Part shown: positions 1 to 13,228 of the stretch, piece after piece
Layout: every line of letters starts with the position of its first letter
Position numbering within the stretch: position 1 is the stretch's first letter
Assembly: GCA_037013495.1 (NCBI GenBank)
Contig: CM072805.1
Location: 25,674,669-25,738,668, forward strand
Reading direction: 5' to 3'
DNA: 64,000 nt
From: Hippophae tibetana
Taxonomy: Eukaryota > Streptophyta > Magnoliopsida > Rosales > Elaeagnaceae
Notes under the pieces: generated by a model
The model's database searches: none
What the model was told of the DNA's origin: nothing
What the model saw: only the letters and a program-made list of their open reading frames with translations
Translations under genes and position numbers: made by a program

Positions 1-182
1 GTGAAAGATAAAAAAGAGTAAACTAATATCAATCTCAATGTTAGCAGCAACTTCATACTGATATAACATAGTAATCAGAACAAACTTTCCATACCTCATC
101 AAATTAAATTATCAAAATGTGAACCCTCTAACCAAAAATATATAGCATAGATAGAAGCAGATTTGTAGATTTTCAAAATGTA

Positions 183-292
183 GATTTGAAGATTTGTAGA
201 TTTCCATATTTCCAGAATGTAAAGAAGTAGATTTATAGATTTTCAGAATGTAAAGAAGTAGATTTATAGATTTCCAAAATGTAAAGAAGCAG
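183..292. repeat. 31-bp minisatellite, about 3 copies
   Basis: The core AGAATGTAAAGAAGTAGATT recurs at about 214, 245 and 276, giving a 31-bp period; the third copy is shortened and diverged. A looser related stretch with GATTTGTAGATTT lies just upstream. No gene is seen in positions 1-600. Around 465-600 there is a cluster of GGATCGGAT/ATCCGATCC words, which may be a transposon end, but no border can be set. Confidence 0.7.
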
Positions 293-1439
293 AGGGGAGG
301 AGACTAGAAAGCAACAAGCCAGAGAGAATTCAGAATACTTAGCTACGCGATGAAAATGGAAAGGAAAACCTAATCAAGATGCGGGAAAGAAAACATACGA
401 CGACAAAAACCTAAATATATATATTTATATATTTAATTTAATAAATATAAATAAATATAATTAATTTCGGTCGGATCGGATGAACCGTAGTGAAATCCGT
501 CATCTGATCTGAACTTAACAGATGAAATTTTTTTCCATCCGATCCGATCCGATGGTTGGATGGAAACCTTCAAAAAAATAACGGATCAGATCGGATTGAT
601 TGGATTGTTTGCACACTCCTAATCCCTATTCTCAAGGTCCATAAATAGTTCTTCTAATTCTTTTTTATATTTCATTAAACTGGGATTATAGCTTTTTTTT
701 ATCTTTGGATTTTTTCTCATTTCTAGGTATCAATGCATTTGATATCTTAAGTGGTTCTTCCTTTGATCCTATAAATAGATCGAACTTATAACCTATAATT
801 TTATTATTTCTAGGTATATTATTTTCATGTCTTTTTAATTCTTTAAATTCCTTATGTATGCTTTATTGTAATTTTTTATTATAATCATATTCTCTAATTT
901 TTTTAGGAGTTTTTTTTTTGTATCTCATTTATGTCTTGTAAGGACTTGATGTTTGATTCTTGTATTATATCCATTTATCCTACTAAAAGAAGTAAAACTT
1001 TTGTTATTGTTACTTGGTTTTTTGATATGCTTGTTAGGCATCTATTAAGATCTAATTCTATATTTTTTTGTTTATTTATAAAAATTAATGAGATAATGAT
1101 ATTATTTTCTTCCTAATATTACATTATGGACTAATGTTTTAATTACTTTAATTTCTTGTTTTAGATCTACCGTTTCGCTTTCTTTGTTAGAAGATTTGTA
1201 GCCAGGATCTATAAACATAAACTTTGATACTTTACTTTTTCTTGCTGCATTACTTATTCTTCTTAGTATCAAAGCTATATTTGACAAAAAAAGGCTATAA
1301 ATAATCAAATTTATGATCAAGAATTCTAACAATGTGATATGTGGTGAAGTGTTTGCTATTCCTTTGACATGGAAAATGGTTAACCATCATGTAAGTTGCA
1401 CACTCAAGAAGCTGTTGTATAAAATAAGTTATGAGACTC

Positions 1440-1830
1440 TTTTTAATTTTTTTATCTATCTAATTTCATAAAATTAAAGTTTGTCTATTTTTTTGAATTC
1501 ATTTTGTTCATGTATTGAATTATTATGTTTGTTTGTTAATGAATATCCTACTATATAATATACTGAAAATTAATGATTTTATTTTCTTATTAAATTCATA
1601 AACTAAACTTAACATTTGATCTAAATTTTTATCATAAAAATTAATGACAAATTTAGTATATGCTGTGAATTTTAATTTATAGTATCCTAGATTTCCAAAG
1701 ATCATTCCTAATAAAGTACATTTTCTATTGTCTAAGAATATTAATTTTATTAGTATATCAATTCCTTTGTAAAATGTACTTTTATTAATATTTAAATTTC
1801 TCTTAAATATATATATATATCTAATTTTCC
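1440..1830 (-). pseudogene. endogenous caulimovirid movement-protein fragment
   Basis: On the minus strand an open stretch (about 1810-1523) and a second block in another frame (about 1561-1480) have the character of the 30K-type movement protein of plant pararetroviruses (Caulimoviridae). Key pieces are a GID-hydrophobic-DN segment near 1775-1740, GNLGYYKLKFTAYTKF near 1695-1650, LDQMLSLVYEF near 1620-1590, and YIVGYSLTN near 1555-1530. The two blocks are out of frame with each other, and the region upstream and downstream is full of stops, so this is a dead fossil. A further minus-strand open stretch at 1102-1332 may be more of the same polyprotein, but I do not recognise it. In the living family this protein forms tubules through plasmodesmata; nothing functional is expected here. 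The assignment rests on pattern recognition by eye. Confidence 0.6.
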
Positions 1831-1899
1831 TCTATGTTTTTTAGGAATTTTTGATAGTTTATCTATAATGATTTTTTTTATCAATTAATGATATATTAT

Positions 1900-4800
1900 A
1901 CATTTTTTATCTGTAATATCAATGTTTATTTTTTATTTTTTATTATGTAATAAATTATATATTTCCTTAAAAATACTTTTCCTTATATTTAAGAATAATG
2001 AAAAATTAAATCCATCTCCTTAAGATTTAATATTGATTTTTTATATTTCTTTTTATTAATCATCATATCTTATGAAAAATATCATGAGATGTTTTGTATT
2101 TCTATTTTTATTATTTTTATAATTTTTTTTATAAAAAATTAATATTCAATTTCATTAACTTTAATTTTCGTTAAGTAAATGGATATTTGTAATATTTTGA
2201 AACCTTAAAAGCATTTGTAATATTAAAGTTTTCTAAAAAAGACCACATGTAATATTTACTAAAGTAATAAATGAATGGTTATGTACATTTGTATTAAGTT
2301 AATGATCATAGAAAACTTTTTTTTTCATTTTTTTACTAAAATTGTTTTAAGATAAAGACTTAACATTGTTGTAGTATAACATTATCTTGAGTGAGTCTTT
2401 TCATAATGTGCAAATATTTTACGAAAAATTATATTTTTTACCAAAATTATTTAGAAGTAAAACCTAATACTATTGTGTTAAGATTTATGTATGAATATTT
2501 TGATAAAAAATGAAATATATCTTTTTAATAATTTACAACAGTAAGATTTTTTTTCTTTTCTTTTTTATATACTTGAATGTATAAATATAATTATATAACT
2601 TTTATGTTTTTCTTACCTTAGTTTAAAAGTTTAAAACTTTATTATATGTACGGGTGTAAAATATTAATTATGATAAGATATAAGTGGTACAAATTTAAGA
2701 GATTAAAGGTACTATTTTTATTCTAATAGACACAAAAAAAATATGTAGAAGAATTATATATTATAATATCCGTTCGATTTAACTTTTGTTTTTCCATAAT
2801 GTTAATAAGCTTAACTATACTCCAGAAAAATTATATTTTTATTAGAATTAGTTGTTAATTTTTTAAATTAAAACAAACACTAAAAATAATTATAAATACA
2901 AATGTTAATGATGTAAATGAACGTAACATTAACATGCAGGTCATCACCCTTACATTAGATGAGTTCGTTCTAATTGTAAATCAACATTTAACAAACTCTA
3001 ATTTGTAAACCCATAGTTTCTAGGCTTTATAGCAATAGTGTTAAAAAGTAAAAATAAATAAATAAAAATTCTTATTTTATGGAGAATTAGACTTACTTGA
3101 CTTTTTTTATTGGTTGATTAGTAAATTTAAAGAAAAAAATATTTTTTTAATCGTTCAATTTTTTAAAATAAACACTTTAATTATTAATTTATTAAAAAAT
3201 ACATTATAAATCTCTTAATTATTTTAAATTAAATATTTTAATATAAACACAATTTAAATATATAAAAATGATGTGTTATTATAAATAAGAGATAAATTTA
3301 TTATTAACAAAAATAGTTAAGAAATGTTGAATTTGGAATGTAATATAAATGATGTGATAATAATATTAATAAATATAATCAAATTTATTAAATTTTATCA
3401 AATAAGAGATTAATGTATCAATTAAAATAATAATATGCTTATAATATATATTAACGTGAGTTACTTTTATTCAATAATATATTGTGTATAACTAATTAAT
3501 ATTTTAAAATGATTAGTCTTTAATAAAATAAAGAGATATGATCAATGAATAAATATATTATACAAATTATTAAAGAGAGTGCTTATTTATATTAAGTTAT
3601 TAGTATTTTTTTGATTAAAAATAATATCACTTAATTCTATTGTTATAGAAAAATAGATTAATTAATGACAAAATATATTATTTTAATGAATTTTTTATTA
3701 AAATATTATTTTTTAAGTAATATTAAAATAATATATATATATATATATTAATATATTTTTTTAAAATTAAAAAATTAAGTGAAATAAATAAATTAATTGA
3801 AACAATCTATATGATATTTTTTGTTTGTTATATTTTTGCATTCAAATGATAATGATAAAGATAGAGAGTAGAGAAAAAATTCTTTTAAATTTTATATATG
3901 AAAAATTGTGAATACTATCCCTATGATAAAGTGGAATTATTATTAGGAAATCTGCATAGTATCAGCCAATCAAAAGCCAACAGAAGGTTAAATCCCACTT
4001 TTGATCGGAGGAAATTATAAACTATACTTTTGGTCTATTGACCTCATCATTTTTAATATTAGTTTGCTTTATCTGCTTATTCTTTATATTTAATATATTT
4101 AATTTAATTTAAAATTTAAATAAACTATAATATAATATAATAATTAAAATTAACATGTTAAAAATTTATTTATTTTCTTTAAATTTAGATTAAAATTAAT
4201 TTTAATAAAAAATTAAAATGTGAAAAATAATAAAATTAATAGCCAAAAAATATAATTTATTTTAGTACAAATATCTTTTAAAATTTACATAATATTTGTA
4301 TAAATTCAAATTTATTTTTAGTATTATTAACTGAGAGTACATGAATTACTGTATAATTTCTATTTGTAAATACGCAAAAACCGCATGGGTTTAATGGCCA
4401 TTCAAAACTCAGACCAAAAGGACCTAAACTTTCAATCAAGATACCTCATCCTTGCCACAGTAATAAACGGGACCCACATTTTGTCTGATAAATTGACCAA
4501 TTAACCACTTTTTGACATGGAAATTTGGAAATAGCATTTCAAACTCTAATTTGCAGATTAACATTAAATTATTGTGTTTGGATTGTTAAAAACAAACCAA
4601 AATTAATTAAAGAAAACTAGCTTAAAGAGGAATATACGGTGCAGGATATGTTGGGAAAAATTTGTACACATTATATATTCACAGTGATTATAATAAAATA
4701 ATTTTAAAAATAAAAAAAGTTATTTCATTCTTAAGAAAATAATTTTAATAGATAATATATTATAATTAAATTATATATATATATATATATATAATTTATG

Positions 4801-6200
4801 TGTATTTGATTTTATATATATATATATATATTTGTGAATGGAATCAAAAATGTAATTGAGGGTTTGTTAATTTTATTCTTTTTTTATATTTATATAACAT
4901 GAATTTATAATTAATAGTAAATGCTAACTTTTTTAGGGTGGCAAGTTAGTAATTAAAATAAATAAATTTAGACATTATTTCATATTAGTTTATAATACAA
5001 CTCATTAATTTTAAGAAATTATTATATTATTTCTTTACTTAATTTTTAATAGAATTGGATGATAATATAATAATAATGATTCAAATATTTTATGTGTTTA
5101 AATAGATTTAATTGAGATAAGTAAAAAATGAGGTTATTATTATATTATATTTTTTTGTTATATATTATATTTAGTATTAATTTTAAAAATTAAAAAAAGT
5201 ATTTTAAAAATTATTTGTAATTGGTATTAAATATAAAAGGGTGCTTTTATCAATTTAGATATAATATTAAATTTTTCTTACCACCAACAAAAATGATTAT
5301 GGTAATAATTTAATCTTAAGTAAAAGGAATAATAATAATAATAAATATAAAATATAATTATTTATTATGTAAAAATTTAATAAAAAATGAAATCTATATT
5401 TAAAGCAATGCACATTAAAATTATAACTTAATTAGGATTATACATTATATGATAAAATAGTATTTAAATAAGATGATAAGTTTAAATAAAATAAGATAAT
5501 TAAAAATATTAAATTTGATATGAAATAAGACGATAAAACAAACTTTATATCTCAATTTATGGCACCACGTTTGCTGTTGCACTAATGCGGGCGTCGTAGA
5601 TATTTATTAAAGCAATAATCTGTTGTTTTTTTATTTTGTGGTTTTTTATTTGGAATCTAGGATTCCGAGGTATTAAATTATTGATGTTGTTAAAATGTAA
5701 ATTATTATTATAATAAAAAATTTATTAATAATAAAAAATTAAAATGTAAATATTATTAAATATAAATAAATATTTTAATATTATCAAAGAAGGTGGAGAG
5801 AATCTAGGAATGCCCGTTTCCTGAGAAATCATTACTTTTGAAATATCGATCATTTGTGGAATTACTTATTTTTTATTTAGTGTAAATATATCTTTTTAAT
5901 ATATATATATAATAATTATTATATTTTAAAATTATAATAATATTGGTATAATAATTTTTAATATTTTCAAAAAAAATATAAAATATAAAATATTTATTTT
6001 ATTTTTAATATTAATATTATTATTGTTAGATAGAATAATTATTAATAAAATATTTTTATGATTATAATAATTAATATTGTGGTAATATGATCTGTAATTT
6101 TAAAATTAATAGTTTGTAGTAAACAACATCATTCCAATGGGATAATAAATAATTACTGTTCATTTCATTACCTCAAAAACCTCGAAATTGATTTTAAATT
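1900..6200. other. AT-rich intergenic DNA, no gene seen
   Basis: No open frame with recognisable coding character occurs on either strand. The stretch holds short (AT)n runs (for example about 3731-3750, 4775-4793 and 4814-4832) and many A/T homopolymers. The 3' part leads into the promoter of the DUF863 gene. Confidence 0.6.
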
Positions 6201-8423
6201 ATGAAAAAAAAATTATTTTGTATGAGAGAGAAGTGAAGAAAAAGCAGAGAATAAAAAGAGACCGGATGTTGACAAATTTCATGTCACTGTTCTTAGAAGG
6301 TCGCTTGTTTGTGTGAAGATTTCTTATCTGGGATATCTCTCTCAGTTTGGGAAAAATTAAAAATTAAAATAAAACTATTTCTCTCTCTTAAAGTTCTGCT
6401 CTTCCCTTTCTTTGAGAGAGAGAAAGAGGCCCAGCAGATCGAAATCTTCACTTTTTCTTCAACCTGACGACGATCTAAGCTCTTCCCATGATGTTTCAAA
6501 AATTACCCACTTCATTGTTTCTTGTATAATTATGGATTTATGTAATTTTTATCTGCTTTTGTTCCTCGTAGTGAGACTGAGAAATCTGGAGTTTTCATCT
6601 TAGAATATTGTGGCTGTATGATTCTGTATTGTATTTCAAGTCGGGTGATTGGAGGATGTTGGTCTAAGGTAAATTCTTACCCTTTTAATTGGTTTATTGT
6701 GTAAACGTATTATCAAGTTTTAATTTATTTTATTTTAATTTCATTTCAATAATCTGTTGGGCTTTGCGGCTTAAAGGTTTGGGTTTATAGCTTATGCATT
6801 AGTTTTGTTATCACAGCTATAATTTGTCTTATTTCTTTGTTTTTCCAATTGGTTCGTGGGTTGTTGGAATTTGAGGATGATTTCCGTATGTTTTTATCGT
6901 AAATTCTGTTTTTCTCGTATCTGCTAATATTTGTTAGTTTACAATGTAATTGGGTGAGATCTGTTCTATCCACTTTCTTTCTTATTTAGGTGTTCTTATC
7001 TTCATACACCGTGTGAGTATCCTAGTAGGGAAAGGAGGGGGAGAGGAATTCGTTCCCGATTATGAGGATATGGCTTATCTTCGTAATCTGTTTTATATTT
7101 GTGATAAATCTCTATTTTAGCTGGGATTTGTTTCATTTTGGTTTGCTTTGATCAACTTACTTCCAAAGACTGTAATTAAGTTTGTCAATATTCATGGTAA
7201 TTTTCTGGTATTAAATTGACACTGCTGTGTGGAAATCAAATGCTAAGTGCTAACATCATCAAATCTAACAGCTTCAAACCTGATTGTCTTGTTTCCCATA
7301 ATTGTTGTTCCTATTTAATAGGAAAAAGGTCGAGAAAGGACTCTTTCCTAAACTAGTGTCTAAGTGATATGACATGGACACGGGTATAGGTACTAGGATA
7401 CTCCAATTTGGTAGAAATTTACAAAAAAAAAAAAAAATTAAGAAAAATAAATGTGTTTGACACCCGGACATGTATCTGTAAATTTACTATTGTCGGTGCC
7501 GAGTAACATAGTGTAGAAATGCTTTTACATTTGTTTAAACTTTCAAGCGGTTTATTTAAAAAGTAAGTTTATCAACCTAGTAAATTGTCATTGTGCATTT
7601 GTTGATATGGAATTGTTTCTAAAGTTAATGACTTTCCCAAGGATGTAGATTTTGCTTCTATTGATTTGATTTTTTGTTCCGAGATGGAAGTTGTAGTTTT
7701 TGTGTAATATCTGGAAGCAAGTTTATGTTCTGCATTTTTAATATGTGTGTTTGTGCGTGGGTGTATATATGTGCTATAAAGGTAAAACTATAACTTAAGT
7801 GCCCTTGTTCTTAACACAATTGTTTAAAACTGGGTTTTGTGTTTTTTCCTTGAATGGCTGTCTAAATGATATTATACTACTGGTCAAGTAGATTATATTG
7901 TCTTTTTGTCTGTAATTTAAGAATTTTTCTACTTCCGATGCTCGGAGGAAATTTATTGAATCTTTCTGAACAGTGTGTAGTAAATGTAGCTGAAACTGAG
8001 CAAAAAAATATGACATGAATATGATTTATTTTTTGTCTGTCAGGCGCCGAAAATTTTAGGCAACTAGCCATTGATTGGACATTCTTTACAGATTCAGATA
8101 ACCTTACATTTTATCCTACACTTTTTTAGAATTGTGAATTGGCCATAAATATAATGGAATTGATCAAAATCATGGAAGCTTTGTAGGAACAACCAATCTT
8201 ATGTGTGTTTTTTGGATAGTTAATGAAGAACATTTCTTGTGTGTTTGTATGCTGTGTATATAAATATCTTTTACATCTTCAATCATATAAGCTGGATAAA
8301 AAATTATGCTGTATAGAATGATGTACACAGAAGTAGTATTCATTACCTTTTTATGTTTGATCGTTTCTTCAATTAATATCATTGGTAGTTCACACTTTCC
8401 ATGTTTCTTCACTGATGGCAGGA
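6200..8423 (+). other. probable promoter, 5' UTR exon and 5' UTR intron of the DUF863 gene
   Basis: Base composition changes near 6.2 kb to a transcribed-looking leader with purine- and CT-rich runs (6220-6480). A good donor follows CTAAG at 6668/6669, and the matching acceptor is the CAG ending at 8421, just before GAATGGGAACG with the start codon at 8424. This implies a 1753-bp leader intron (6669-8421). Plant housekeeping genes often carry such leader introns. The transcription start is not determined; the upstream boundary is a guess. Confidence 0.5.
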
Positions 8424-11400
8424 ATGGGAACGAAAGTGCAGGCTAAAAGTTACTTGCCAGAGTATTACTCAATGAGGGATCTTAATGAGGATTCTAACAG
8501 TTGTACCTGGCCCTTCTATTATGGTGATAGAACCTTGACAAATGGGCAATATTACAGTGGTGTCTTGCAGAGGGCTAGTGCTGGTTCTTATCCGGGGTAT
8601 GATAAGGATGCAGTTAAGCAGAAAATGCTTGAGCATGAGGCCATATTCAAAAATCAGGTAATCTTGTTCTCAAGTTTCTTTCAGTTTTATGCAGTCCAAG
8701 TCATCTCTTTAACCTTGTAATACTTTGCATTTTTATCTATTTATATCGAGGGGAAAATATTGTCCGGGTCCTATAGTTATTAAAATGACACTTAGGTTGT
8801 ATACTAATCTTTTGTTATAGTTTATTCATATTTTTTAGTCCTATTTTTTTAATTTTTTCCAACTGCATTAGTTAAAAGGTTATTTTAACTTGAATAAATG
8901 CAGGAAAAAATTGGAGAAAAAAATTATGTATATAAATTAAAGACATAAAAAATAATTATTTGTCACTGTATGGTCATTTTTTCATAATAAGAGGATTAAT
9001 TTGTCCCCAAAAAATTAGTATGAGACTTATTTGCCACTTTTTAAATAACTATAGGACCTATGCGGTCACCATCATATGAGTTTCTATACTAAAAGTGACA
9101 ATGCTCGAGCATTGAGCTCTTAACACCTTAATATATAAAGTTGATGAATGTGAATTTCTATTGTAATTTAGGTGTATGAACTCCACCGCCTTTACAGAAT
9201 TCAAAAAGAGTTGATGGATGAAATTGGAGGGAAAGATCTATGCAGAAACCGGGTTCCTACGGGGACACTATTGTCATCAAGCCCTTTAGCATCTCAAATG
9301 ACACCTGAAGATGCTCGGAAATGGCATGGCCACCATTTCCCTTTTGCTAACTCTTTTTGTGCTAGGGCTCCTGTTCCAGGTGCTGAAAACATTAGTTCCC
9401 CTTTGAATTTCATCAAAGTGAATGGCTCACAAACTGGCCGTTATCTATCAAAAAATGGGGGTAGCTCAAAGGATCTTGAAGTGCTAGAGTCAAGACCCAC
9501 GAAAGTCAGGAGAAAAATAATTGATCTTCGACTTCCAGCTGATGAGTACATTGATATTGAAGAAGGGGACCAGTTAAGTGATGATAAGCTACGTACTATT
9601 TCAAGTAAATTCCTAGACAGCAACCGTAGAAACACTTCTCAAAGCGAGACAAAGTTCTTTCTTGGTGATGTTAAAAATAGTGGCTGCAAAACAAAAGCTG
9701 TGGTATCTGATACGTGTTCAAGGAGTATAAATGTTTTGGCTGACTTGAATGAGCCTGCTCAGTTCGAAGAAACCAAAGAAAGAAACCGTTCTGCATATAA
9801 AGATCTTAACTCTTGTAATGGGAAAACTCAAGTATCTAATTTGTCTGCTAAGCCGAACTCACAGCTCCCATCTTTGACAAAGGAGACATCACTCTCATCA
9901 CATAATGGATGCAACAATAGCACTCAAAACAAAGTATTTATGGAGAACAATGGAGGTGGAAGAGGGTGGTTTTCTCATGTATTTGAAGCAGGTATGATGT
10001 TATTTATTTTAAGTTCTACAAAGTTTCCTTGAAGTTGGTTTCTTTCAATTTCTCAGCTTTGATAATGTTCCTGTTTTATAGTGTTAAAAATGATTTATGA
10101 GTATGTGTATTAGGTGCCTAACACTAGGTGTCTTAGTGGTGTGAGTTGTGTATTAGGTATCTTAGTGGTGTATTAGGTGTATGTCACCTAAGATTGTCTC
10201 TATCTTTGTATATAAATAGGTAGTGTCTTTGAATGATAATAATAAGAGAGAATTCTGAGATTACATGGTATCAGAGCATTTGGGTTACAAAATTTGAGAA
10301 AAAAAAATTTCCCGTTCAAATTGGGGGCAGATTTTGGGTAAACACAAATTAGGATTTGGTGCATTTTTGAGTTCCAACTCGGAACACCCTTTTGGAGTGC
10401 ACATTTTTTCTCACCGCCGTCACAGGGAGGAAGAACAGCCGCAGGCCAGCCAAACCCCGCCGTCCGGCCACCATACGAGCCGCGAGTGGGCCACACGCGC
10501 CACCGCGACTTTCTGTCAAAATTTCCACACGTCTCACCGCCGGCACAGGGGGGGAGAACAGCCGCCGACCGACCAAACCCCAAAGTCCAGTCACCAGACG
10601 AGCCGCGAGTGGGCCACACGCGCCACCGCGACTTTCTGTCAAATTCCACGCGCCGGCGCGTGACAGCGCGTCAGCATTGAACTTATCTTTATATATATAT
10701 ATTGAATAGCACGTAGAATAAGTAGGACAAAAGATATTTGAAAAATAATAGACAGAGATACGAGTCCTAAAAAAGGAGCATGTTCTGTTTTATGATAATT
10801 GCATTGCTCATGCTTGTCAATGAATCTGCAGACTAGTCATAGGCTTCTAACACTATAGACTTGGTTTCTAAGCATTGAATGCCTGTCATGAATTTAAATG
10901 ACCATTTATTTACTAAAAGAAAAGTGTTTCGTGATGGGAATCATTTCTTGTATTTTCAATTGCTCCATTCAAATAGGTATTTCACCTAGCTGCTAATATA
11001 TTAATACAGGACAAAGTAGAAGCAATCTGAATACTGCTGCCCGAAGTTTCCAACCAGAAAAGTTGCCAATACAAGTCCAATCAACACAATTTTCTTTAAG
11101 CGAGCTTCATGAACCATCTACTTATCTAAATGATAGAAACAATGTTTTTTTATGGAAAGATGGGACACTTTCAAGTGGTGTCGAGATTTTTGAAAGAACT
11201 CATGATTTTGCTAATAGCAAGCATCTTGGGTCTATTTCGGCTTCTTATGCATCCAGCCCATGTGCAAAACCTACTACCTCTGATTTTAGCAAGTCTTTGT
11301 CTCACTCTGTTTCATTATGGGAAAATCCTACTGGTAGCTTAAGCCAGAAGTCGGTATCAATTCAGACACAACCAGGTTTCAATTCAACTGCCACATCGAG

Positions 11401-13228
11401 TAAGAGTTACCAGACATCAGGCCAAAGCAATGGGATCTTCGGAGATAGGTGGTATCTAAATTGCGGTGCCAGGTCTAATTCAGTTTATGGAAATGAAATG
11501 CAAAACCGAAATGGGTTCTACCATGGATTGTCATCAGTGTCTAAAGAGCTAGCAGTTTGCTTCCCTCCGGTTGGCAATGATCATATGAGCTGCAGCAATG
11601 AAAACAATCGAGTCCCTGAGCACTTGGTTAGTCATGGCTCTGCAAAGTACTGCAACGATTCAACTTCTAGTGACATGAATCCCGCAAAAGTTATGAACTT
11701 GAATATGTCATTTTCCAACAAATTATCAAAGCAAGAGATTCCTGTGTTAGATCTTGAAAGCATTGGGAGAGAACAAAAGCATGAGGACCACATTGCAGTT
11801 TTGCCTTGGCTTAGATCTAAGCCTGTATGTAAGAATGAAGCTGCCAATATGGAGATACATTCGAAAAACACTGAGATGACAATCGTGGAATTCTCTGGGA
11901 ACCAACCATCAAACAAAAGTGAAATTACAAAGGATCCTGGGCAACTTCTATCTTCAAATATAAAACCAGCTTCAAGTGCTAATGATCCTGAGGTTAGGAT
12001 TGAACCATGTCACTTCCAAATTAACAAGAAGCTCCTTGGATTTCCTATCTTTGAAAAGCCCGACTTATCAAAGAGCAAGTCATCTTCCCGTGGCTCTCCT
12101 GTTTCCCCTCTTCATTCTTCAGAAAGTAAACCAGAAGATAGCAGAAGTAGATTACTGGACATTAACTTGCCTTGCGGGCCTTCATTTCCTGACTTGGTTA
12201 GTGTGGATGCAACAGATTTGGAGGTTGTAGAGAAGGGTAAGGAAGCCAGAAATGTTAGTTTCAGACACTGTATTGATTTAAACTCACATTTAAGTGATGA
12301 TGAAGCATCATTGAAACCTTCTTCTCCAAACACTAGTGTGAGGAATACAATAGAGATTGATTTAGAGGTCCCCATTGTTCATGAGACTGATGATGATGAT
12401 ATGATTGCTGGAGAAGCATCTTTAGTAAAGCAAAACGAAACACCTTTAGCATCACCACGAGAAGAATCTGGACTCCAACAAGATGAACTGATGTTGAAAG
12501 CAGCGGAGGCTATAGTTGCTATCTCGTTATTTGGTTGCAATAGTCTTATGGATCAAACAACCTGCAATCCACCTGTGACTCTTTCAAAAGAATCTTCTTT
12601 GGTAGACCCACTCACATGGTTTGTGGAGATAGTTTCCTCATGTGCGGATGATTTTGAGAGCAGGTTTGATACTGTTGCGAAAGGCAAAAATGGTGAGGAT
12701 AATCAGGAGCATTCTTCAGAAGGGTCTGATTCCTTTGAATCTATGACTTTGAAACTGACAGAGACCAAAGAAGAAGATTACATGCCTAAGCCTTTCATTC
12801 CAGATAACTTGAAATTCGAAGAAACGGGAGCCACTTTGTTATCAAATCGGCCCCGAAGGGGTTCTGCCAAAAGGGGGAGGCAACGGAGGGATTTCCAGAG
12901 GGACATTCTTCCGGGCTTAGTTTCTTTGTCAAGGCACGAAGTAACAGAAGATCTTCAGACATTTGGAGAATTGATGCAGGCAACAGGTCATTCATGGCAT
13001 TCACGATTGGCAAGGAGAAAGTCCACTAATAGGGGGAGACGAAGATCCGTAGTTACCCAGTCTCCTCCTATGGCCACAAGTCCAGCTTCCACGTCACTGA
13101 TGCAACAGCTTAACAATCTGGAGGTGGGATTGGATGATAAAAGCCTAACTGGGTGGGGAAAAACCACAAGAAGGCCACGTAGGCAAAGGTATCCCGCAGG
13201 TAATCATGTATCCATTCCTTTAACCTAA
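8424..13228 (+). CDS. DUF863 family protein (At1g69360-like)
   Basis: Three coding exons, 8424-8657, 9172-9991 and 11010-13228, join in frame to 1090 aa; phases agree (234, 820, 2219 bp) and all junctions are GT-AG. The start at MGTKVQAKSYLPEYYSMRDL is the usual N-terminus of this plant-specific family and sits 2 bp after the leader-intron acceptor. Exon 3 opens with VYELHRLYRIQKELM, a family hallmark. Around residue 734 is LLDINLPCGP, and residues ~965-1035 hold basic clusters (RPRRGSAKRGRQRR and LARRKSTNRGRRR). The C-terminus ends RRPRRQRYPAG...SIPLT. Length fits the family (about 1000-1100 aa). No enzymatic domain is known; the basic tracts suggest a nuclear protein (inference). Intron 2 holds a hairpin MITE and intron 3 an LTR fragment, neither touching the splice sites. 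It appears intact. Confidence 0.9.
8758..9068. mobile_element. hairpin MITE in intron 2 of the DUF863 gene
   Basis: The left end GGTCCTATAGTTATTAAAA is mirrored at the right end as TTTTTAAATAACTATAGGACC, with further imperfect pairing inward (ATACTAAT against ATTAGTAT). It is therefore a roughly 310-bp inverted-repeat element. No clear target duplication is seen and no coding capacity is present. It is well clear of both splice sites. Confidence 0.6.
10082..10680 (+). mobile_element. truncated copia-type LTR element in intron 3 of the DUF863 gene
   Basis: A probable LTR runs from TGTTAAAAATG at 10082 to GATTACA at 10265. It is followed directly by TGGTATCAGAGC (10266-10277), the classic primer-binding site complementary to initiator tRNA-Met. 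A leader and a short GC-rich stretch follow, but no gag/pol and no second LTR are seen before the exon at 11010. It is therefore a 5' fragment. The right border near 10.68 kb is uncertain. It lies in sense orientation to the host gene. Confidence 0.65.
10411..10650 (+). repeat. GC-rich 123-bp tandem duplication inside the LTR fragment
   Basis: Two copies start at TCACCGCC (10411 and 10534) and share GAGCCGCGAGTGGGCCACAC, CGCCACCGCGACTTTCTGTC and the GGAGAACAGCCGC-like part. The period is 123 bp (41 codons), so overlapping open frames on both strands are by-products of the repeat. It is sharply richer in GC than everything around it. Confidence 0.8.

Noticed and set aside
10200-10709. Overlapping ORFs of 64-149 codons on both strands near 10.2-10.7 kb
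   Set aside because: They come from the GC-rich 123-bp tandem repeat in an LTR fragment, with no known domain.
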